Source: Dyella marensis
GTDB taxonomy: Bacteria; Pseudomonadota; Gammaproteobacteria; Xanthomonadales; Rhodanobacteraceae
Length of the DNA: 36,859 nt
Direction of reading: 5' to 3'
Assembly (NCBI RefSeq): GCF_900112865.1
Contig: NZ_FONH01000030.1
Location: 1 to 36,859 of the forward strand
The notes below the pieces were generated by a model. It was not told the origin of the DNA. It made no database searches and saw nothing but the letters and a program-made list of their open reading frames with translations. Made by a program: the position numbers and the translations under genes. Position 1 is the stretch's first letter, and every line of letters starts with the position of its first letter. Shown here piece after piece: positions 31,446 to 36,859 of this stretch.

Positions 31446-33145
31446 ACGCTGTCGCCGCGCCGCGGATGATCGGCCGCTACCGCATCGACGGCGTGCTCGG
31501 CGCGGGCGCGATGGCCATGGTGTATGCCGGCTTCGACCCGGGCATCGACCGTCCCGTGGCGATCAAATGCCTGCACCGCCGCGCCGCCGCGCGCGGCCTG
31601 GAAGAACACCTGCTGGCCGAGGCGCGCGCCGCCGGCCAGCTGGTCCATCCCAACATCGTCACCATCTTCGACACCGGGCGCACCGAGGACGGCCGCGCCT
31701 ATGTGGCGATGGAGCGCTTGCCGGGCGAAACCCTGGCCAGCCGCGTCGCGCGCGAAGGCCTGCCGCCGCTGTCCGTGGTTATCGAGCTGGCCACGCAGAT
31801 GGCCGCCGCGCTGGACTACGCGCATGGCCAGGGCGTGCTGCACCATGACGTGAAGCCCGAAAACATCATGCTGGTCGACGACTGGCACTACGCCAAGCTC
31901 AGCGACTTCGGCATTGCCGAGCGCCGCGCGGAAGGCGCCGGCGACGGCCGCATCATCGGCGGCACGCCCGCCTACATGGCGCCGGAACGCCTGCGCGGCG
32001 AGCCCTCGGATGCGCGCAGCGACCTGTTCTCGCTCGGCGTGACGCTGTACTGGCTGGTCACCGGCAAGCTGCCCTGGCCGGACATGCCCGACCTGCCGCG
32101 CCTGTTGCGCGAACGCCAGCGCCTGCCGCATCCGTCGATCGATCCGATCGACCCGGCCACGCCGGCCATGCTGGTGGGCATCGTGCGCACCCTGCTGTCG
32201 CCGACGCCGGCCACGCGCTACCAGCGCGGCGCCGAGGTGATCGACGACCTGCGCCTGGCGCGCAAGGAGTACGAGCGCGCGCACGAGTCGCCGCTGGCCT
32301 CGCGCATCATTTCGCTGCGCACGCGCTGGATCGGTGCTCTGGCGGCGATCCTGTGCGTGGTGCTGCTGGCCGGACTGGCCGCGATCTACGCCAAGCAGAA
32401 CACCGCGGTGAACGGCCTGGCCACGGACTTCGGCGGCTCGCTCGGCCGCGTGGTCGCCGCCGAGGCGGCGGAGAACCTGCTGCTGCACGACGACGCGGCC
32501 ACCCGCGCCCTGGTGCAGGATGTCTCGCGCAACCAGCAGATCCATTACCTGGCCATCGCCAACCGCGCCGGTGCGGTGGTGGCGAGCACCGCGCCGGCCG
32601 AACTCGGCGGCGTGCTGCCCACGGCCCCCGCTTCGCGCAGCGCACTCGCCGACGGCGTGACCAGCTACCAGCGCCGCGCGAACGGCGCGGACGAAGGCAT
32701 GCTGCTGTTCGACGTGCCGATCCGCTACCAGGACAAGGACGTCGGCCTGCTGCGCCTGGGCGTCAGCACGGCGCCGCTGGCCGCCGCCCAGCGCACCACC
32801 TTCTGGGTGATCGCCGCGGTGCTCGTGCTGACCCTGGCGGCGATGGTGGGCGCCGCCTACGCGCTGTTCCGCCGCCCGCTGGCGCTGCTGGGCATGCTCG
32901 GCGAGGCGATGCTGCGCGTGGCGCGCGGCGAATACGGCTACCGCATCCGGCTGGCACGGCGCGACGAACTCGGCCGCCTGTTCGCCACCTTCAACCTGAT
33001 GAACAGCTCGCTGCAGGCGCGCCAGCCGGGCGAAAACCCCGCCGCGCCGGGCGCCGCCGCGGATGCGGCCGCGCAGCCGACCCTGGTGCTGCAGGCCGAC
33101 GACGACAGCGAAGAACCCGCGCCGCAGGCGAACTCGCGGTCCTAG
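31442..33145 (+). CDS. Transmembrane Ser/Thr protein kinase with C-terminal sensor and HAMP domain
   Basis: This 567-residue protein has an N-terminal Hanks-type kinase domain (about 10-275): glycine loop LGAGAMAMVY, VAIK with Lys42, HHDVKPEN with Asp136, DFG (155-157) and GTPAYMAPERL. The catalytic loop has His where RD kinases have Arg, making it a non-RD kinase that may not need activation-loop phosphorylation. Helix 1 (about 296-317) and helix 2 (about 454-477) enclose a 135-residue extracytoplasmic sensor region. A HAMP domain (about 477-530: RRPLALLGMLGEAMLRVARGEY...DELGRLFATFNLMN) follows, then a disordered tail. HAMP after a kinase is an uncommon order. It is coupled to the FHA gene; its TAG stop shares CTAG with the convergent LysM gene. 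Start 31442 is preferred over 31424 because of the ATGA overlap. Confidence 0.88.
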   Translation: MNAVAAPRMIGRYRIDGVLGAGAMAMVYAGFDPGIDRPVAIKCLHRRAAARGLEEHLLAEARAAGQLVHPNIVTIFDTGRTEDGRAYVAMERLPGETLASRVAREGLPPLSVVIELATQMAAALDYAHGQGVLHHDVKPENIMLVDDWHYAKLSDFGIAERRAEGAGDGRIIGGTPAYMAPERLRGEPSDARSDLFSLGVTLYWLVTGKLPWPDMPDLPRLLRERQRLPHPSIDPIDPATPAMLVGIVRTLLSPTPATRYQRGAEVIDDLRLARKEYERAHESPLASRIISLRTRWIGALAAILCVVLLAGLAAIYAKQNTAVNGLATDFGGSLGRVVAAEAAENLLLHDDAATRALVQDVSRNQQIHYLAIANRAGAVVASTAPAELGGVLPTAPASRSALADGVTSYQRRANGADEGMLLFDVPIRYQDKDVGLLRLGVSTAPLAAAQRTTFWVIAAVLVLTLAAMVGAAYALFRRPLALLGMLGEAMLRVARGEYGYRIRLARRDELGRLFATFNLMNSSLQARQPGENPAAPGAAADAAAQPTLVLQADDDSEEPAPQANSRS

Positions 33146-34077
33146 AGCTGCTTCAGGCGCTGCTTCAGCTCGACCGCGCGGGCGCGATAGATCACCGCCC
33201 GCTCGTAGGCGGGGTCGATATCCAGCACGTGGTCCCACAGCGCGATCGCCTGGTCCAGCTTCTGGTCGCGGTACAGCAGCACCGCGCGTTCGTGATAAGT
33301 GGACAGCAGCTGCTCGCGCAGCTGCTGGTCGCCCGCGGGCTTCAGGTGCGGATCGAGCTTGAGCGCCTGGTCCAGCTTCGCCAGCGCATCGCTCTTGCGA
33401 CCCTGCCGCAGCAAGGCGGTGCTTTCCGCCTGCAGGCGCGGCGCATCGACGGGGCCGGCATTGGCCGTGGCCGCCGGCGGCGATGCCGGCGCCGGAGCCG
33501 GGGCGGTTGCAAGCAAGTCATCGGCGGTGGCGCGCACCACCAGGGTGTCCGCCGCCGGCGCGCGCGACGGCGCGGTGGGCAGGCGCACCGTATCGCCGAC
33601 GTGCAAGGCGGACGGGTCGTTCGAGCCGTTGTAGCGCGCCAGGATCAGGAAGCGGCTGGCGTCGCCCAGGTAGCGCGAGGCCAGCGTGCTGTACGAATCG
33701 CCCTGCTGCACCACGTAGTTGCGCGAAGCCGCGCCCAGCGCTTCGCGCGGGTCGGCGGTGAGCTGGCGCAGCAGGCCCTGCGCGGCGCGGTCGCCGGGGT
33801 AGCGGGCCAGGTACTGGCGCAGGCGGCGTTCGCCGTCGGCGTAGCGGCCGTACTGCAGATAGGTGTTGACCACCGTGGCCGGTGGCATCAGGTCGCCATC
33901 GCGAACCTCGCCGCTGTCAGCGGGTGCGGACTTCGGCGTGGGCGGGCCGTTCAGCGCCTTGTTCACTTCGGAACGGATCACGCTCACCCGGGCGCAGCCG
34001 GCCAGCGCAAGCAGGGACAGGCCCAGCGCGATGTGCCGCCAGCCGCTTTCCCAGCGCCGGGAATACAACGAAACCAC
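33142..34077 (-). CDS. LysM-domain lipoprotein with TPR region
   Basis: This protein of about 311 residues starts at a GTG at 34077, preceded by GGTGGAG at 5 nt spacing; a GTG at 34080 and an upstream ATG at 34185 are possible, but the latter adds an Arg-rich stretch before the signal. The lipoprotein signal is LSLLALAGC (Cys28). A short helical repeat (about 70-105, TVVNTYLQYGRYADGERRLRQYLARYPGD) precedes a LysM domain (about 120-167, NYVVQQGDSYSTLASRYLG...HVGDTVRLP) that binds peptidoglycan. A Pro/Ala linker leads to TPR-like repeats (about 200-311). It is probably an inner-leaflet outer-membrane protein that scaffolds cell-wall factors. Its stop overlaps that of the kinase gene in CTAG. 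Confidence 0.85.
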   Translation of the reverse strand: MVSLYSRRWESGWRHIALGLSLLALAGCARVSVIRSEVNKALNGPPTPKSAPADSGEVRDGDLMPPATVVNTYLQYGRYADGERRLRQYLARYPGDRAAQGLLRQLTADPREALGAASRNYVVQQGDSYSTLASRYLGDASRFLILARYNGSNDPSALHVGDTVRLPTAPSRAPAADTLVVRATADDLLATAPAPAPASPPAATANAGPVDAPRLQAESTALLRQGRKSDALAKLDQALKLDPHLKPAGDQQLREQLLSTYHERAVLLYRDQKLDQAIALWDHVLDIDPAYERAVIYRARAVELKQRLKQL

Positions 34078-34320
34078 CACTGCTCCACCCCTGTTTCTGT
34101 GCTGGTGCCGCCGGCCTGGCCGGCAGCGCCCCAAGGCGGCGATCTTCCGGATCGCCGGCCCTACCGCGTTCTCCCGGGCCATCATCGGCGTGGGAAGAGT
34201 GCAGCGACATTAGCGCCGACGCGGCCGGCGCGCGAGAGGGCATGGCCCGGACGGCGCGGTTTGGCCCATCGGGACAAGCGCCGGCACCCTTGCTCGTGCG
34301 GGCGGCGCCCCTCGAAGGGC

Positions 34321-34412
34321 GTAGGTTGGGGTGAGCCGCGGGCGAACCCCAACGTTGCGATGCATATCCATGTTGCGATGTTGGGGTTCGCCTGCGGCTC
34401 ACCCCAACCTAC
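34321..34412. repeat. Palindromic repeat, copy 6
   Basis: The copy shows GTAGGTTGGGGTGAGCCGC / GCGGCTCACCCCAACCTAC outer arms (one mismatch) and GGGCGAACCCCAACGTTGCG with its counterpart inside. A CATATCCATG-like core separates the halves. The right edge supplies the TAG stop of the LysR gene that runs leftwards into it (34409-34411). The other side faces the 5' region of the LysM gene. Confidence 0.9.
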
Positions 34413-35269
34413 CCCGCCAGCTGCTTGAATGCTTCCGCGAGTGTCTGCAGGGCCTGCCGCGAGCGGCGATCGTTGAGCCCCGTGTAAAGCGCCACGTCCT
34501 GCCGCGGCAGCGCCGGCAGCGACAGCGCCGGTCCTACATCGACCGTGCCGCCCGGCGCCGCGCGACGGGCGAGCACGGCGATGGCCAGCCCGGCCGCCGC
34601 CGCGGCGCCCAGCACCGCCGCGCCCTTGCCGATAAAGACTTCGGTCCAGGCGATGCCGGCCTGGTCGAGCGCCCGCACCGCCGCCGCGCGGATGCTGCAG
34701 GACTCGCCCTGCGTCGACAGCGGCAACGGCTCGCCGGGGCGCGCTTGCCAATGGGCGGCGGCGATCCAGGCGAACTGTTCCGCATAGATCACCTCGCCCT
34801 CCTGGCGGCGGCTTTCCGGCTGCATCACCAGGATCGCGTCGAGCGCGCCTTCCTCGTACGCCTGCAGCAGTTCGCGCGAACCGCCCACGCGCAATTCCAG
34901 CAGCAGATGCGGGTCATGCTCGTTCATATGGCGCAGCAGGGCCGGCAGCTCGCTGCCGACGATCAGCTGGCTGATGCCCACCGTGAGGCGGCGGCGCTCG
35001 ACGTGGAACGACGACACCGCGCGCTCGTGCGCGCCGACCAGGGCGCGTGCCGCCTCCAGGAACAGCGAGCCCTCGGCCGACAGGCGCACCTGCCGCGGCG
35101 TGCGCTCCAGCAGGCGCCGGCCCAGCTGTTCCTCCAGCCGCCGCAGCTTGAGGCTGAGCGCCGACTGCGTGGTGGCCAGCGACTGCGCCGCGCGCGTGAA
35201 GCTCTGCAGGTCGGCGATGAAGACGAAGGCCTTCACGGCATCCAGGTCGAGCGCTTTGGTGGACTTCAT
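34409..35269 (-). CDS. LysR-family transcription regulator
   Basis: This 286-residue protein has an N-terminal winged helix-turn-helix (about 10-70: VKAFVFIADLQSFTRAAQSLATTQSALSLKLRRLEEQLGRRLLER) and an effector-binding domain (about 90-286) with LTVGISQLIVGSELPALLRHM and EEGALDAILVMQPE. The start at 35269 gives MKSTKALDLDAVKAF; the longer upstream frame runs through a promoter region. It is divergent from a LacI-family gene (130-bp gap). The stop is provided by the edge of a palindromic repeat. No target gene is apparent, since its other neighbour is the repeat and then the LysM gene. Confidence 0.9.
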   Translation of the reverse strand: MKSTKALDLDAVKAFVFIADLQSFTRAAQSLATTQSALSLKLRRLEEQLGRRLLERTPRQVRLSAEGSLFLEAARALVGAHERAVSSFHVERRRLTVGISQLIVGSELPALLRHMNEHDPHLLLELRVGGSRELLQAYEEGALDAILVMQPESRRQEGEVIYAEQFAWIAAAHWQARPGEPLPLSTQGESCSIRAAAVRALDQAGIAWTEVFIGKGAAVLGAAAAAGLAIAVLARRAAPGGTVDVGPALSLPALPRQDVALYTGLNDRRSRQALQTLAEAFKQLAG

Positions 35270-35399
35270 CGAGGCGGTTCCAGTGGCCGGCCCATGGGAT
35301 TGCCGGATAGTGCGGCGGTTCCGCGCGCCGGGCGCCTCCTTGTAAAGCGTCCGGCGCGGCAGGCATAGTCCCCTGCGGCAGTCGACGTGGGGTACATGC

Positions 35400-36413
35400 A
35401 TGCGGGTCCGCCTGGAAGACGTAGCGCGCGCGACGGGCGTGTCGCCCAAGACGGTGTCCCGCGTGCTGAACGAGGAACCATCGGTCAAGGACTCCACGCG
35501 CAAGAAAGTGCTGGCCGCGATGGAGCAGATGAACTACCGGCCCAGCCCCGCGGCGCGCGGCCTGGCCGGCAGCCGCTCGTTCCTGATCGCCATGCTGTAC
35601 GACAACAACGAAAACCCGGCGTCCACCTACCTGGCCGAGATCCAGGACGGCGTGCTCGATGCCTGCGACGCGCACCGCTACAGCATGATGGTCAGCCCGC
35701 TGCGCCTGCGCGGGCATGATCCGATCCGCCGCATCGACGCGCTGGTCGCCGACCACCATATCGACGGCGTGATCATGACCCCGCCGCTCACCGACCACGC
35801 CCCGCTGCTGCGCCGGCTGCAGGAGCACGGCGTGCCGTACGCCTGCATCTCGCCGCTGCATCGCGACGAGGCGATCGGCGTGTGCATGGACGAGCAGCAG
35901 GCGGCGAAGGCGGTGGTGCAGCACCTGGTCGAACTGGGGCACAAGCGCATCGGCCATATCGTCGGCATCGCCAACCACGGCGCGAGCCGCTGGCGCCTGC
36001 AGGGCTACAAGGATGCCTTGGCGGCGGCCGGGTTGGCGTTCGATCCGAAGCTGGTGGTGCAAGGGGAATTCACCTTCGGCTCCGGCGTGATGGCGGCGCG
36101 CGGTCTGTTCGAATTGGCAAAGCGGCCGACGGCGATCTTTGCGGCCAATGACGATATGGCGGCCGGTGTGATGTGGGCAGCCAACGAGCGCGGGCTGAAG
36201 GTGCCGCGCGATCTGTCGGTGTGCGGCTTCGACGACACGCCGCTGGCGACGCAGTTGTGGCCGCCGTTGACTACCGTGCGGCAGCCGAGCCGCGAGATGG
36301 GTAAGCTCGCTACCTTGCAGTTGATGGACAAGCTGCGTGGGCGTGGTACGGGGTTGTTGCTGCAGGTGCCCTACACATTGCAGTTGCGCGAGTCGACCGC
36401 CAAGCCGGCATGA
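35400..36413 (+). CDS. LacI-family transcription regulator
   Basis: This 337-residue repressor has an N-terminal helix-turn-helix with hinge (residues 1-60: VRLEDVARATGVSPKTVSRVLNEEPSVKDSTRKKVLAAMEQMNYRPSPAARGL) and a sugar-binding core (about 60-337) with SFLIAMLYDN, GHKRIGHIVGI, AIFAANDDMAAGVMW and SVCGFDDTPLATQLWPPLTTVRQP. LacI proteins in Xanthomonadales commonly control adjacent TonB receptor or glycosidase genes. A perfect LacI-type palindrome lies at 36652-36665 in front of the GH3-like gene, the likely target; the ligand is perhaps a gluco-oligosaccharide (inferred). Start 35400 follows a GGGG ribosome-binding stretch; the ATG at 35396 is out of frame. Confidence 0.93.
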   Translation: MRVRLEDVARATGVSPKTVSRVLNEEPSVKDSTRKKVLAAMEQMNYRPSPAARGLAGSRSFLIAMLYDNNENPASTYLAEIQDGVLDACDAHRYSMMVSPLRLRGHDPIRRIDALVADHHIDGVIMTPPLTDHAPLLRRLQEHGVPYACISPLHRDEAIGVCMDEQQAAKAVVQHLVELGHKRIGHIVGIANHGASRWRLQGYKDALAAAGLAFDPKLVVQGEFTFGSGVMAARGLFELAKRPTAIFAANDDMAAGVMWAANERGLKVPRDLSVCGFDDTPLATQLWPPLTTVRQPSREMGKLATLQLMDKLRGRGTGLLLQVPYTLQLRESTAKPA

Positions 36414-36423
36414 CAGCATCCGC

Positions 36424-36616
36424 GTAGGTTGGGGTTACGGGCTGCTGAGGCAGCCCGTAACCCCAACGGACGCTGGGGCATGAGGGGCGCAAGGTCTTGG
36501 GAAGGTTTGTTGGGGTTACGGGCTGCCTCAGCAGCCCGCCCTTCGGGCCATCCGCTACGCGGATGTTCGCTACGGCATCCTGCCTTCGCAGTCGCCTGCG
36601 GCTCACCCCAACCTAC
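36424..36616. repeat. Palindromic repeat, copy 7 (long composite form)
   Basis: The element begins with GTAGG and a hairpin of perfect 18-bp arms (GTTGGGGTTACGGGCTGC at 36428-36445, loop TGAG, complement at 36450-36467). After a 41-bp spacer, 36509-36616 is the inverted near-copy of 21536-21641, with CGGGCTGC-CTCA-GCAGCCCG and CATCCGC-TAC-GCGGATG hairpins, ending CTCACCCCAACCTAC. It lies directly after the LacI stop and fills most of the 326-bp gap before the next gene. Confidence 0.85.
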
Positions 36617-36651
36617 GTGGACGCTTCTTTATCGCTTGGTGCATCGCCAAT

Positions 36652-36665
36652 TGACAGCGCTGTCA
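36652..36665. promoter_or_regulatory. LacI-type operator, perfect 14-bp palindrome
   Basis: TGACAGCGCTGTCA is a perfect palindrome with a central CG-type core as in LacI/GalR operators. It lies 75 bp upstream of the GH3-like start and 238 bp after the LacI-family gene. TTGACA at 36651-36656, a consensus -35 hexamer, overlaps its left half, so binding would block RNA polymerase; I see no good -10 at 17 nt. Repression of the GH3-like gene by the adjacent LacI protein is inferred. Confidence 0.65.
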
Positions 36666-36739
36666 TTTCTGGCAGGCTCACGGCTTCGGGGCAGCTCCTG
36701 GGGAGTGCCGATGATTTTTATCGTGAAGGGGAGAACAGC

Positions 36740-36859
36740 GTGCTGGCGTTTGTCCGTCGTTTGCGTATCGCACCGATCGCCTTGGCCATCGCCTTGGCTT
36801 GCCTGCCGCTAGGCGCCGCACCGGCCGCCGATACGGCCGTCCATCCCGAGCAATGGCCC
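36740..36859 (+). CDS. Probable GH3 beta-glucosidase, N-terminal fragment (cut by window end)
   Basis: Only 40 codons are present. GTG at 36740 follows GAAGGGGAGA (36724-36733) and opens a signal peptide (VRRLRIAPIALAIALACLPLGAAPAAD), then HPEQWP at the window edge. Exported GH3 exo-beta-glucosidases of this order typically begin the mature protein with a similar HPxxWP segment, so GH3 is a reasonable guess, but no catalytic residue is visible. If right, it would trim the glucan backbone left after xyloglucan debranching or degrade cello-oligosaccharides. The LacI-type palindrome upstream suggests sugar-induced expression. Confidence 0.6.
   Translation, partial: MLAFVRRLRIAPIALAIALACLPLGAAPAADTAVHPEQWP

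Noticed and set aside
36429-36812. A 127-codon + strand open frame over the last repeat and promoter
   Set aside because: It translates the palindromic repeat and the operator region and conflicts with the better signal-peptide frame starting at 36740.

Overview
The window is GC-rich and reads like a chromosomal stretch of a gammaproteobacterium of the order Xanthomonadales (Lysobacterales), most likely Rhodanobacteraceae (Dyella/Luteibacter/Frateuria-like). The grounds are the codon use, the TonB-receptor-centred carbohydrate locus, a protein with the XVIPCD signal used by Xanthomonadales type IV secretion, and a palindromic intergenic repeat family (GTAGGTTGGGGTGAGCC...). The assignment is inferred from gene content, not from a marker gene.

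Left part (1-18.5 kb): a plant hemicellulose locus. After a palindrome-rich non-coding stretch (1-709) comes a TonB-dependent receptor, a GH74 xyloglucanase, a GH35 beta-galactosidase and a GH31 alpha-xylosidase lipoprotein with a PA14 insert, all on + with overlapping or near-touching ends. These would cut xyloglucan and strip galactose and xylose from the oligosaccharides. A convergent xylR regulator and a divergent xylA-xylB-xylF-xylG-xylH operon follow: xylose isomerase, xylulokinase and a xylose ABC importer. Polymer capture, debranching, xylose uptake and xylose catabolism therefore sit together. A 17-bp motif (ATTTCG[TC]AATTG...) occurs upstream of both the receptor and xylA and is a candidate common operator.

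Middle part (18.5-28.4 kb): a MASE1-PAS-GGDEF-EAL cyclic-di-GMP protein; a LysR regulator divergent from an MFS exporter that has a possible coupled leader peptide; a frameshifted secreted-protein pseudogene next to a lower-GC Amidase_3 gene (likely acquired); and a Tat-exported alpha/beta hydrolase divergent from an AraC regulator.

Right part (28.4-36.9 kb): a small secreted protein followed by a lytic transglycosylase / PG-binding / XVIPCD protein, which looks like a type IV secretion antibacterial effector with its immunity protein. Next are an FHA protein and a membrane Ser/Thr kinase with a C-terminal HAMP domain, a convergent LysM lipoprotein, a LysR regulator, a LacI regulator, a perfect LacI-type operator and the first 40 codons of a probable GH3 beta-glucosidase cut by the window end.

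Seven copies of the palindromic repeat lie at 3' gene ends (5917, 10524, 21536, 23893, 30723, 34321, 36424). One is translated as the C-terminus of the GH74 enzyme, and three others supply stop codons. No tRNA, rRNA, CRISPR array, integrase or transposase was seen.
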